From NCBI RefSeq assembly GCF_003858635.1, contig NZ_RQJO01000007.1, forward strand, positions 807,941-871,940: DNA of 64,000 nt. Reading direction: 5' to 3'. Made by a program: the position numbers and the translations under genes. This document shows positions 17,375-26,868 of the stretch, piece after piece (positions within the stretch are counted from its first letter, which is position 1; every line of letters starts with the position of its first letter). Under the pieces are notes generated by a model, which was not told where the DNA came from, did not search any database, and saw only the letters and a program-made list of their open reading frames with translations. Origin of the DNA: Larkinella rosea (lineage in GTDB: Bacteria; Bacteroidota; Bacteroidia; Cytophagales; Spirosomataceae).

Positions 17375-20300
17375 TTATTTTGCGGACGGTTTAGTAGGAT
17401 CACCGTTGCTGTCAACAGTTCGCGACTGGGATGAAAAACGAATGGCAATGGCTCGCAAATCACTCGATTCCAGCATCAAACCGCCATCCTGCCAGGGAGC
17501 ATTTACGTTATCATTGGGTGAGAAATAACCCTGGTTCATGTGCACATACCGAATTTCATTGAACCCGGTTTTTAACTTAAAATTGCTCTCGTTCGAAACG
17601 GGCTGCCAACGACTGCCCCAGACGTAGATCCGCGTTTGAGATTTGATCAGACTTTGCAGATCGGCGGTTGCCGTTTCCCGGTTCGTGTTGAAATTGGTAT
17701 AGCCTATTTCCTTGAAAACGAATGCCTTAATGAGCTTATAAATCTCCCAATCGAAAAAGTTCAGTTGCCGGAAAACCATCATGAATTTGGTCAGAGCGGG
17801 GAGGGAAAGCCCTTCACTTACCTTGAAATCCGTATAGGAGCCGCCCGTACGGAGGTAATCCAGCGCACCGGAACGGCTGTTTTTCTCCAGTTTGTAAAAA
17901 CCGGGTTTCTGGGAATAAAACTTTTGATACGCCGGAATTTTGCGAACCTCCTCATTGGTCGCCATCGCAATAACCGGTGCATCGGCCGATGGGGCGTATG
18001 CGGTGGTGTTTTCATTGCCGATCCGAACCTGATAATCTTCGTTATTGGCCGTAACGAGCAGGAAAAGCGTATTATTAACCATTCGGGTCTGTTTGACCAC
18101 CCCGATCAACACCCCGTATTCGCCCGGAATGCTTCGGGTTAGTTGCTGGATTGAGTATTGCGTTGGTTGCTGAATCGGGCGATTCGCAGCAGTATCCGTC
18201 TGGGTGACGTTCAGAGTAGGTTGCTTGTCGGGCGTTGCAGTTGCCGGCGTATTCTCCGATGCCGATTTTGCGGGTGCCGGGTACGAATCGGTTTTGGTCG
18301 GCGTCGGGCGCTGAACGGGAGTACGGTTTTTCTTTCGGGCCGGGCTTTTTGACGTTGTTCTCCCGGAGGTTACCGGTTTGATCGTTGTCGTTGCTCTCCC
18401 GGGAGCGTTCGAAACCGAATTTGCCGGTACGGATTCCGGAATTACGGCTGCCCGGTCATAGGCACTGAAATACAGTTTAATCCGGGCTGCTTCAATCCGG
18501 GCGAGCGAATCGAGTTTCGATTTTGGCAGATAAAGACCGGGGAATCGAAGGCGGGTTGTATTGCTGGAAATGGGCGCATCGGGAAGAAATAAATGAATAT
18601 GATCGAATCGAGCGGCTTGTCTTGCTTTAGCAATGGCACCCGGATCGGGTTGCGGAAGGTTGCCATACTTTCTCATGTTAGCACCGTAACTATCCAGTCG
18701 ACCGATCTGCCGGATGGTCGAGTCGACCGAAAGATTTTGATTCAGCAGGTTCAGGTAGGCGATTAAAGCAGAATCTTTCGGAATAAAACCGGGGGCTGAA
18801 AACCAGGAAGTTGGTGCAACGATCCGGGGAACTTCGATCATTGGGCTGACCGCCTGAACCACCGCAACGAAATTCCGCCCCGGAATGGAATCCTGATAAC
18901 GACCGTATGAATACCGCAACGCGTGGAGGTTGTAGAGGGCTTCAAACGTTAGCCGGTGGCGAAGGGAAGCCGTCAGGAAAGCCAGTTTTAATGTATACAT
19001 TTCCTTCTCCGAAGACGGTGCAAAAGAAGCGGTACCATATGGTTCTGAAATGGGAAACGGATGGCCAATTAATTTGCTATTTTTCTGTATTTCATTGACA
19101 TACACTGTATCCTGCAACCGTTGACTTGTGATCGAAACGGCCAGATTATTATAAATCGTTGCGCTATCGGTTTTCAGGGAATCGGTTTTGGAATAGAGCG
19201 ATTGAATCAATCCGGCGTCTGGCAAGGGGTCGTTGGTTTGTAATGGCAGAATTCTGTAGATCCAAGAAAAGATAAAAACCGCAATGAACGTCATCCCCAA
19301 TAGGTAGGCTACCCGTGTGCGACGGCTTTGAGCGACCACTTCCCGAACGACCCGTTTGTCGGTAATGAGTCCGGCTTGCTGGAACGGCGCCAGTTTCCAT
19401 AAGCCTTCCCGACGACGGTTTTCGTCCGTCAGCATCACCTCGTACGTGTGCAATTCGCGCTCTTCCTCGGCCAGACTTCCGGGCGCCGTTTGAACCGATT
19501 CGAGCAATTCCAGCACGTCCCGGTGAATGGCAGCTTTTAGATCCGATGGAAAACCGGCAAACCCATTCAGCAACTCCTGCCGCAATTGGGACGGAATCCG
19601 GTTTTGCCGGAGCCAGGGCAAAGTGGTTATTTTCAGGAGGTTGGTTGTCGTTACCAGGCTGTCGGTCTGGTAATGCTGTTCAATTGCTTTTCCGATCGCC
19701 AGCGTCATTTCCCAGGTGGGCGTGGGGTACACCGCTGTGGCATGGGCCCATTGTTTCAGAATGGTTTTTTCCTGCTCCGTCGGATTTTCGTTCGCAAACG
19801 GCTGATCCAGAAACCGGTCGATGTCGGCCACCGATAATTGGTCCGCCGACTTGTTGAAGAATCCCCGGTTCCCGGCTTCATCGTTATCAACCTGAAACCG
19901 TCGGCGTAATTCCGTAAACGTCGGCGGTTCGTCGGCCTGAAAAAACTCCCGCAGCAACAGCTGGCCGTCGGGCGTGGCCGGAAGCACGATAAAAAACCGG
20001 GCCAGAATGGCTTCGATATACGTCCAGTTTTCGGGATAAACCGGCGTCAGAATCGCCCGCTTTTCCCAGTCGCACAACAAATTGGAAACCCAGGCAGTCA
20101 CGGTTCCTTTGTCGTAATCGATTAGCCGGATTCCTTCCGAAAGCACCACCAGATACGCGTTGCGGTATTGACGGTACAGGTCAGTGATGGCAATTCCTTT
20201 CGGGTATTTCTCGCTCCAGCAGGTTCGTGGATCGGCGTTGAAAAACAGGGTTTCAAGCTCTACTTCGCTATCCATCAAGACATTACCCAAATAGGCGTAT

Positions 20301-21454
20301 AGCCGGGCCTGCTGATGAAACGTCGAGCGATTGTCGATAAGCACCAGATAGCGGGGGCGGAGCTTGATTTGCTGGTAAAAGATGGACGGATAACCGCCCA
20401 GCCGGGCCGTCGCCCGAATGGTTCGCGAGATGTCCATCACCCGTCGTTGTCCTTCGTCGCGCTGGTTGAGTTGACGCGCCCAGACGTTCATCGATTCCGA
20501 GACCTTAATGGTTTTATCCTGATCCGGAAAAGTCAGAAAGTAGGGCGGTTTTTCGCTTGATTCGAGTATTCGTTTGGGGAATAAAAACCGGTAGGCCAGC
20601 AGGGCAATAATCCCGGTGCCCGTCAGCAAAATCAGCAGCAGGAGACCCCAGTTCAAGGTGTAAGTGCTTTGTAAATAGGGAGGTGCATTGATCAGCGGAA
20701 AAGCCGGTAGCGCCGGTCGATTGTCCCGGTAGATATTCGTGATTTGAATGGTTTGGTTACACCCGGCATTCGTTACCGAAATCGTTGCAAGGGTAGCCGC
20801 GTTTAATTCCACGAATCGATGAACCACCTCATTGGCATTGGTCTGGGTTAATCGTGTTCCATCGTTAAAACTCCAGTCGTATGTGTAGCCGAGTTGTACT
20901 CCCGGACTTTGATTCGAAAATGTAACTGTATTTCCCTCAATGGATTTGACACGTACCTTAAGGACGCAATTGGGATTAATGGCAGTGGTAACTGAACCCG
21001 GTGAAGCTGGCGGAATAACCTTTTCAGTTTCTTTTTTTTTCTTTTGATGATTGTAATAATACAGGCTGAAAATCAATACAATAAAGGCAAATAGCGATCC
21101 GGCAAACCACGTTAAAAGGTGATCCGGTTTCTCCGGAACTGTCGGCTGGCGATCAATCCGTTGATGATTAATTGATAAAGAAGATCGGGCAACCAGTTGC
21201 TCAAAAAACACTCCGAATTTTTCCTGCTCGCTGTCCGATCGGGCCACCACCGGTCCGAGCAGTTCTTTCAATTCCTGCAGCTGGCGCGCTTGCCGAATTT
21301 CATCCCCCGAGGTGACAAATCCGCTGGGGAAACACGCATCGGCGACGCGAAAACAGCGGTCGTAGACATCCGGCGTAACGGCAAAACCTTCCAGACGAAG
21401 TTGCTCGAGCAATTCGCCGAGGGGCAGCGGTCGGGAAAGCGTTTCGGGAGTCAT
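17375..21454 (-). CDS. Large membrane protein: vWA-system N-terminus, PKD domain, degenerate vWA, three TMs, C-terminal YukJ (DUF2278) domain
   Basis: 1359 residues in this order: a helical N-terminal module (1-95), TM1 (about 114-134), a PKD-like beta domain (165-240, with TYDWSFNDGT), TM2 (265-292), a vWA-like domain (about 365-500) whose metal motif is degenerate (LIDNRST at 372-378), a helical stretch, TM3 (714-737), a Pro/Thr/Ser-rich linker (1005-1100) and a C-terminal domain (1112-1345). That last domain reads as YukJ/DUF2278: EYGVLIGVV, SGALDYLRTG, RIYVWGSRW, YVHMNQG (1303-1309) and WQDGGL (1321-1326). It starts 18 bases after the MoxR gene and completes a three-gene operon. I infer it is the vWA-type partner of the MoxR ATPase in a membrane-anchored conflict or stress system. 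The domain calls are from motif recognition only. Confidence 0.75.
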   Translation of the reverse strand: MTPETLSRPLPLGELLEQLRLEGFAVTPDVYDRCFRVADACFPSGFVTSGDEIRQARQLQELKELLGPVVARSDSEQEKFGVFFEQLVARSSLSINHQRIDRQPTVPEKPDHLLTWFAGSLFAFIVLIFSLYYYNHQKKKKETEKVIPPASPGSVTTAINPNCVLKVRVKSIEGNTVTFSNQSPGVQLGYTYDWSFNDGTRLTQTNANEVVHRFVELNAATLATISVTNAGCNQTIQITNIYRDNRPALPAFPLINAPPYLQSTYTLNWGLLLLILLTGTGIIALLAYRFLFPKRILESSEKPPYFLTFPDQDKTIKVSESMNVWARQLNQRDEGQRRVMDISRTIRATARLGGYPSIFYQQIKLRPRYLVLIDNRSTFHQQARLYAYLGNVLMDSEVELETLFFNADPRTCWSEKYPKGIAITDLYRQYRNAYLVVLSEGIRLIDYDKGTVTAWVSNLLCDWEKRAILTPVYPENWTYIEAILARFFIVLPATPDGQLLLREFFQADEPPTFTELRRRFQVDNDEAGNRGFFNKSADQLSVADIDRFLDQPFANENPTEQEKTILKQWAHATAVYPTPTWEMTLAIGKAIEQHYQTDSLVTTTNLLKITTLPWLRQNRIPSQLRQELLNGFAGFPSDLKAAIHRDVLELLESVQTAPGSLAEEERELHTYEVMLTDENRRREGLWKLAPFQQAGLITDKRVVREVVAQSRRTRVAYLLGMTFIAVFIFSWIYRILPLQTNDPLPDAGLIQSLYSKTDSLKTDSATIYNNLAVSITSQRLQDTVYVNEIQKNSKLIGHPFPISEPYGTASFAPSSEKEMYTLKLAFLTASLRHRLTFEALYNLHALRYSYGRYQDSIPGRNFVAVVQAVSPMIEVPRIVAPTSWFSAPGFIPKDSALIAYLNLLNQNLSVDSTIRQIGRLDSYGANMRKYGNLPQPDPGAIAKARQAARFDHIHLFLPDAPISSNTTRLRFPGLYLPKSKLDSLARIEAARIKLYFSAYDRAAVIPESVPANSVSNAPGRATTTIKPVTSGRTTSKSPARKKNRTPVQRPTPTKTDSYPAPAKSASENTPATATPDKQPTLNVTQTDTAANRPIQQPTQYSIQQLTRSIPGEYGVLIGVVKQTRMVNNTLFLLVTANNEDYQVRIGNENTTAYAPSADAPVIAMATNEEVRKIPAYQKFYSQKPGFYKLEKNSRSGALDYLRTGGSYTDFKVSEGLSLPALTKFMMVFRQLNFFDWEIYKLIKAFVFKEIGYTNFNTNRETATADLQSLIKSQTRIYVWGSRWQPVSNESNFKLKTGFNEIRYVHMNQGYFSPNDNVNAPWQDGGLMLESSDLRAIAIRFSSQSRTVDSNGDPTKPSAK

Positions 21455-21472
21455 GACTGCCTGAAGGGTCGG

Positions 21473-22534
21473 TTACAACGTTTTCAACAACGCAAGATCT
21501 TCGGCATGTTTGGCCAGAATGCTGTAACTGGCCCACTTTTTCGGTTCATCCACTTCGGCCGGACTCCGGTTGTTGAGAATGTCTTCCCGCAGGTAATAAA
21601 TCCAGCTGATCAGTTCGGCCGTGGCCGGTTTTTTCTTCAGGTTCAGGTTTTTCACGTCCACAAAAAACGTGATGTATTTCATAATCGTTTCTTCAACAGC
21701 TTTCCGTTTTGCCTCATTCGCTTTTAACTCCTCGAGCTTGTTAAAGATTTGACTCAGCACGATTTTCTGCAGTTGATCTTCCTGCGGAAAGTCGATGTGG
21801 TAAAAAATGCAGCGCCGTAAAAAGGCATCCGGGAGGTTTTTCTCCGAATTACTGGTCAAAATCACAAAGATGTTTTTCGGGCCAACCTGGTATTCCGCGT
21901 TGCCATCCTCCCGAACCTGAAACGTAAACCGGTCGAGTTCATTGAGTAAGTCGTTCGTGAAATCGCGCGGAGCTTTGTCGACTTCGTCGATCAGCACCAC
22001 TGAACTGCGGGGTTTCGAGCCGTCGACGCCCAGCATGGGCAGATACGGGCACTTGTCGAGCATCGCCTGGCTGCTCAGCACAATGGCCTGCCCCAGCGCC
22101 TGAAGGCGGATGTGCCGGGCCACCCCGGGCACCTGCGGTTTTTCAGAAACGGACAAAACCGCACCGGTTGCTGGCGAACCGGTTTCGCCTTCCGGTTTGA
22201 TCGAGTCGAAATGGGTCGCGTGAAAATGCCCGAGGGCATCGTAGAGGTAAAATAGATCCGTCGACGTCGAAATGGTTTTGGTGTTGAAAACCAGCGGTTT
22301 ATCCAGGTATTCGTCGGGGTACTCCGCACAAAGATCGGCGGCTAATTTTTCGGCCAGCCGGGTTTTTCCGGTTCCGGGTTCGCCGGTGAGCAACAGCGGT
22401 TGTTTGAGCAGAATTGCTACCCGAACGGCGTTATAAAGCCCGGAGTCGAGGATATAATCGGACGGATTTTTTTCCATCCGCGGGACATTCAGCTCGGTCT
22501 CCCGGTTGAATTGAAATTTATCGACAAGTGACAT
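21473..22534 (-). CDS. MoxR-family AAA+ ATPase
   Basis: A 353-residue AAA+ protein. Walker A is GEPGTGKT at 51-58, Walker B is SVVLIDEVD at 178-186, and sensor 1 is VILTSNSEKNLP at 224-235, followed by an arginine pair in AFLRRCIF. The spacing between Walker A and B is long because of an insert at about 110-170. MoxR ATPases work with vWA-domain proteins, remodelling or activating them. Both neighbours are 12-18 bases away on the same strand: a CHAT protein upstream and the vWA-PKD-YukJ protein downstream. That linkage defines the operon as a MoxR ternary system. Confidence 0.93.
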   Translation of the reverse strand: MSLVDKFQFNRETELNVPRMEKNPSDYILDSGLYNAVRVAILLKQPLLLTGEPGTGKTRLAEKLAADLCAEYPDEYLDKPLVFNTKTISTSTDLFYLYDALGHFHATHFDSIKPEGETGSPATGAVLSVSEKPQVPGVARHIRLQALGQAIVLSSQAMLDKCPYLPMLGVDGSKPRSSVVLIDEVDKAPRDFTNDLLNELDRFTFQVREDGNAEYQVGPKNIFVILTSNSEKNLPDAFLRRCIFYHIDFPQEDQLQKIVLSQIFNKLEELKANEAKRKAVEETIMKYITFFVDVKNLNLKKKPATAELISWIYYLREDILNNRSPAEVDEPKKWASYSILAKHAEDLALLKTL

Positions 22535-22546
22535 GCGGGCGGGCGT

Positions 22547-24088
22547 TTAGGGCGTATTAAGTCGTTCGATGAGCGTCAGCAGTTTATCTTCCAGATCCGG
22601 AACGTCGATCTTTTTCGGATTATCCGTTTGAAAAATGCCGTTAATCAGTTTTTCCTTATCCGTTTCCGGCGCATTCCGAAGGTATTTTCGAAACCATTCG
22701 TCGAGGTATTTTTTATGATCCGGTATGGCCAGTAATTCGTCATTCTGGTTCAAAATAATCAGCGGGCTATTGGCCGGATCGTCAGGCTTAAACAAACCGG
22801 AATTCTTGAACGGACGCAGAATTTTTCGGACGGAATTTCCCGGAATCATAAACGAATACCAGGCCTCTTTGGGCGTATAAATGATGTTCCAGAAAAACAG
22901 CAGATACGGTTTTCCACCTGCGTTCGACGCCGGATCCGACGGTTTAAACTCGTTCATAAACTGCTGAATGGAACGCACCACATTTTCCAGCAGATCGTCA
23001 GCGTTGATTTCAATGGCGACGAGCGTATACTGACTGTTTTTTACCTCCGAAATACTAATAAAATCCTCGTAGGAAAGATTGGTCGAATTGTCCTGTCCTT
23101 TGACAACGCGGTAGAGTTCCCGGCGGATTTTCGTGGCATTATCATACGCCCGGTTGAGTTTAACCAACATGTCATCGGCATCCCGACGGCGGTCGTTCGG
23201 GTCAAAGGGATAATTATAAATCCGGTCGGGATTCTTCGTGATTTTTTCATAAACCAGCTTGCGCGCCAATCCGAGCGGTGACTGGTAATCTTCCCCAACC
23301 ATGAGGTAATGCTGCACCGGGCGGTACAGCACATCCAGACCGAGATTTAAATTAAAACTTGGATCGAACACATTTCGGTACTGATCGCGGTCACACAGAA
23401 AAGCCTTCTGACGATCAATCAGGGGGCGTTTTTCGGTATAATTTCGCTTTTCTACCAGGACCCATTTCAGTATCTCAGGATGGCTATAATACAGGCCCCA
23501 GGAACAGGGCGCATCGGGAACTTCCGTTGGAAAACCGCCCCGCAAAAAGACCGACGGTTTGCCTGACAAAACCGCTGAGGTAGAAACCGCTTCGTCGAAC
23601 GATTCTTTCAGGGTTTTGAGGGGGCGGGTGAACGAAAAATAGAATTGTTTGGCAAATTCGCTGGCCTGTCCATCGGGAATCGAAGTCGAGGTTGCAATCA
23701 CGGCTTCAACACCAACGGTGAGCAGGGCATCGACGTAGCCATACGTTGAACAACCGTTTAAAAAAACCAGTTTGGGCTTCTTTCCACTCAGCAGTTTCAA
23801 TAAGCGATCCTGATTATAACTGCCATCGGTCAGCGTAAAATTTGTTTGACTCGCGTGACCGCAATAATGAAAAATCGTCAGGTTCTGGCTGATTTTAACG
23901 AAGGCATTATGGAGGATATTCGCGTCGGTTTCGGTCGAGGGAGTGGGATAGATGATTTCCTCTTTTAATTCCAGTTCCGTCAGCAATTCGTCGATGTACT
24001 TAATTTCATCCTTTATCTCCCTGAGATAAGGTCCATCGTCCAGGTTCGCTGGATTGGCACTCGCAAGAAAGACAACGGGTTTGCCCAT
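22547..24088 (-). CDS. CHAT-domain (caspase-like) protease
   Basis: A 513-residue protein. Residues 1-175 form a CHAT domain of the caspase/separase clan: VVFLASANPANLDDGPYLREI at the start, catalytic His78 in FHYCGHAS, and catalytic Cys113 in VFLNGCSTYGYVDALL. Both catalytic residues are intact. The remaining 330 residues are not recognised; they include a strand-rich part (LLFFWNIIYTPKEAWYSF near 395) where CHAT proteins of conflict systems often carry an inactive NTPase-like module, but no P-loop is present. It is first in the operon with MoxR and the vWA-YukJ protein. CHAT proteases in such systems are usually the effector or activating protease; that role is inferred here. Confidence 0.88.
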   Translation of the reverse strand: MGKPVVFLASANPANLDDGPYLREIKDEIKYIDELLTELELKEEIIYPTPSTETDANILHNAFVKISQNLTIFHYCGHASQTNFTLTDGSYNQDRLLKLLSGKKPKLVFLNGCSTYGYVDALLTVGVEAVIATSTSIPDGQASEFAKQFYFSFTRPLKTLKESFDEAVSTSAVLSGKPSVFLRGGFPTEVPDAPCSWGLYYSHPEILKWVLVEKRNYTEKRPLIDRQKAFLCDRDQYRNVFDPSFNLNLGLDVLYRPVQHYLMVGEDYQSPLGLARKLVYEKITKNPDRIYNYPFDPNDRRRDADDMLVKLNRAYDNATKIRRELYRVVKGQDNSTNLSYEDFISISEVKNSQYTLVAIEINADDLLENVVRSIQQFMNEFKPSDPASNAGGKPYLLFFWNIIYTPKEAWYSFMIPGNSVRKILRPFKNSGLFKPDDPANSPLIILNQNDELLAIPDHKKYLDEWFRKYLRNAPETDKEKLINGIFQTDNPKKIDVPDLEDKLLTLIERLNTP

Positions 24089-24211
24089 ATAACCTTCCGG
24101 ATCGAACTGATTTTGAAAAGGTAAGGTAAATAAATAGTCAGAAGCAACGGAGAGGTTATTATTTAACGGCAGTATTGCAATTGATTTCTGAACGATAACC
24201 GTGGAATGGAA

Positions 24212-26623
24212 TTAATCCTGATCCTGAAGCTTCAGATGGCGCACAATGACCTGCATCAGACTTCCCGGATTATACGGTTTTACCAGTATTTCGTTGAGCC
24301 CGGCCTGTTTCGCGTCTTCATCAACTTCCTGGGCCAGACTGGCTGTGAGGGCGATAATCGGCAGGGTTTCTTTCCGTTGACGGATCAACCGCGTCGCTTC
24401 GTAGCCGTCCATTACCGGCATTTGCAGGTCCATCAGAATCAGCCGATGCCGGGACGAATCGAGCATATCGACCGCTTCCCGGCCGTTGTTGGCCACCTCG
24501 ACCGAAGCGCCCAACCGGTCGAGAACGCTTTTCGCCAGCAAAACATTCATGGCATTGTCTTCGACGAGCAGGATGCAGATGTCCTGGAGGGGTTTGTCTT
24601 TGGACAGCGGTTTTCGCACCGGTTTAATTTCCGGCTTGTCCGGTGGGGGAGCCATCACCGGAAATACCTGCGTAAAATAAAACCGGGAGCCTTTTCCCGG
24701 TTCACTTTGCAGGTACAGATCGACGTGCTGGAGTTCTAAAATCCGCCGGGAAATGGTCAGGCCAAGCCCGGTTCCACCATACATCCGGGACATCGACGAG
24801 TCGACCTGCGTAAACCGGTTGAAGATCATTTCCTGTTTTTCAAGGGGTATTCCAATTCCGGTATCTTCAACGGCAATGTGGAGGGAACAGTCCTGGGTGG
24901 TTTGGGATTCGACGTGCAGGCTCATCTTCACCTGTCCCCGTTCCGTAAATTTGATGGCGTTGTGCACCAGATTGGATACGACCTGAGCGAATCGGGCTGG
25001 ATCTCCACCAACGGTGGATCGGAATGCGGGATCGATTGACAAACTCAGCTGAAGGGATTTCTCACGCGCAGCGGGTTCAAAATCAGAAACGATCTGCTGC
25101 AAAATTCGGGCCGGGTCCATCGGAACGACCTGTAAAATGAACTGGTTCGACTCAATCCGATTAAAATCGAGAATATCATTGACGATGTGAAGCAGGTTTC
25201 GGGCCGAAGAAAGCATCACGTCGAGGGGTTGTTTCTGATCGTCGCGCGGTTTATCCTGTATCAGTAAATGCGTCATCCCGATCACTGCATTCAGGGGTGT
25301 CCGGATTTCGTGGCTCATCGTGTTCAGAAACTCATTCTTGGCCCGCAGCCCCTCTTCGGCCTGTTCCTTGGCCTGTTTGAGGGTATTGGCAAAGCGGAAG
25401 GAAAGGACGAGTGACTGGAAAAAAAAGAAGCCGAGGTAACCCAGAAACAACACTAGATTTTCGGGAAAGGCAACCTGAAAATATTGCAGTAAAATGATCA
25501 CGAATATGATCAGCAGCACACCCGTGCTCATCAATGCATAGCTTGCGCCGGGGCGTTTGCGTCGGGTTGCCAGCCAGTAAACGTAAAAAGCGTAGCCGAT
25601 GTAAACCGGCATCAGGCCCAGAAATGGCGTAATCAGCCGGGTGAAAACAGAGGGAGGAAACAGAACGGTTGCGATGGCAAAAGCAAAACAGATTCCCGCT
25701 AATCCCCGAATAATGGATTTGTTGGTATCTTCGGGATAGAGCGAACCGGTGTATAATGCAAAAACGGCTATGCTCAGAAACAGCGATAGGTATTCGAGAT
25801 GAAGCGTTATCGACCAACCGGTGTAAAATAACGAGTGCAGGGCATACGCATTGGAGCCGACAATCCGGTAACTATACAGCAGACAGAATAGGGAAAAATA
25901 AAGGATGGATTTCTCATGGCGTCCAAACCAGAATAACCCGAGAAAAAACAGGCCGCCCATAAAGAGGCAGCCCGTGAGTATAAAATTCAGGGCATATTCG
26001 CGGTTTAGTTTCCCCAGCAGGAGGTCGGCCCGACCCAGCCGAATCGATTTATAAATACCGCCTTTCGAATGGTGAAAATTGGCAACCTGGATCACCAGGT
26101 GAAGCGTATCCAGGTTTTGCGGCAGGGTTTTTACCTGCGATGCCCAGAATGGCGTCGTGGTTTCTTTCGAAACACCGGGCGAGCCGTTGTGGGCGAGTTC
26201 GATTCCATTAACGAATAACCGGTAGGAAGTATACGTGTCGGGTAAGCGCAACCCCAGCGGGAGCGGTGTGGGTGGTACTAAAACGGTTAGGGTATACGTT
26301 GCATAGCCGAAGGAGGAAAGCGGTTGTCCTTTCCAGGTTTTTTTGTTCCAGATTTCCGGAAATGATGTGTATTCAAACCCGGTTTCGGGATCACCTGGAT
26401 TTAGTAAGGCCTGCCAGTGCCATTTCCAGTTCCCGTCTAAATCGACAAACTGATGATCAAACGGGTACGAACGGAGGTCAAGAAGGCCCTGCCGGGCAAG
26501 CGGGGCCGGAACGTTTTTCGTTGACGACCCCGACATCGAGCAGCCTGCCAACAGAATGACGAGCAAACCGATGAGCCCCCGGAGAATGGGCGTCATTCTG
26601 TTTGGAAAAAAATACCCTTTCAT
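24212..26623 (-). CDS. Hybrid sensor histidine kinase/response regulator with 7TM sensor
   Basis: 803 residues if the ATG at 26623 is used; an in-frame ATG at 26596 is equally plausible. The N terminus is a lipoprotein-like signal (GLLVILLAGCS). A beta-rich extracellular domain (about 45-200) resembles the 7TMR-DISM sensor module, followed by about seven membrane segments (205-395). The HisKA domain has MSHEIRTPLNAVIGM with His438, the ATPase domain has VVSNLVHNAIKF and GGTGLGL, and a C-terminal receiver has LILMDLQMP with Asp732. It can therefore autophosphorylate and relay internally. It lies 124 bases from the CHAT gene on the same strand; co-regulation is possible but unproven. Confidence 0.92.
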   Translation of the reverse strand: MKGYFFPNRMTPILRGLIGLLVILLAGCSMSGSSTKNVPAPLARQGLLDLRSYPFDHQFVDLDGNWKWHWQALLNPGDPETGFEYTSFPEIWNKKTWKGQPLSSFGYATYTLTVLVPPTPLPLGLRLPDTYTSYRLFVNGIELAHNGSPGVSKETTTPFWASQVKTLPQNLDTLHLVIQVANFHHSKGGIYKSIRLGRADLLLGKLNREYALNFILTGCLFMGGLFFLGLFWFGRHEKSILYFSLFCLLYSYRIVGSNAYALHSLFYTGWSITLHLEYLSLFLSIAVFALYTGSLYPEDTNKSIIRGLAGICFAFAIATVLFPPSVFTRLITPFLGLMPVYIGYAFYVYWLATRRKRPGASYALMSTGVLLIIFVIILLQYFQVAFPENLVLFLGYLGFFFFQSLVLSFRFANTLKQAKEQAEEGLRAKNEFLNTMSHEIRTPLNAVIGMTHLLIQDKPRDDQKQPLDVMLSSARNLLHIVNDILDFNRIESNQFILQVVPMDPARILQQIVSDFEPAAREKSLQLSLSIDPAFRSTVGGDPARFAQVVSNLVHNAIKFTERGQVKMSLHVESQTTQDCSLHIAVEDTGIGIPLEKQEMIFNRFTQVDSSMSRMYGGTGLGLTISRRILELQHVDLYLQSEPGKGSRFYFTQVFPVMAPPPDKPEIKPVRKPLSKDKPLQDICILLVEDNAMNVLLAKSVLDRLGASVEVANNGREAVDMLDSSRHRLILMDLQMPVMDGYEATRLIRQRKETLPIIALTASLAQEVDEDAKQAGLNEILVKPYNPGSLMQVIVRHLKLQDQD

Positions 26624-26868
26624 GCGACTGAACTGCCTTCCACGTTGAGTGAATTTACCTGTTTATTAACAGACAAAAATTTCTGCGGTAATCAGGTATA
26701 AAAACCCCCTCAATTTTAAGTCCAAAAATGATCGTTTCTTGTATATGAACGGAAAGTTGTCAGGATTTTTACCGTATGAAAGAAATCCGCTGGTTATCCG
26801 GTTTCGCACGGGGAACCAACAAATGTTACCGTATTTAAAATAAGATAAAAGTTTGTAGGGAGACAATT
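26624..26868. other. AT-rich intergenic gap
   Basis: About 245 AT-rich bases between the kinase and the CheY-like gene. An open frame at 26666-26866 has no coding character. I see no terminator. Confidence 0.4.

Noticed and set aside
26666-26866. 66-codon minus-strand open frame between kinase and response regulator
   Set aside because: Composition follows the AT-rich spacer; no motif or ribosome-binding site.
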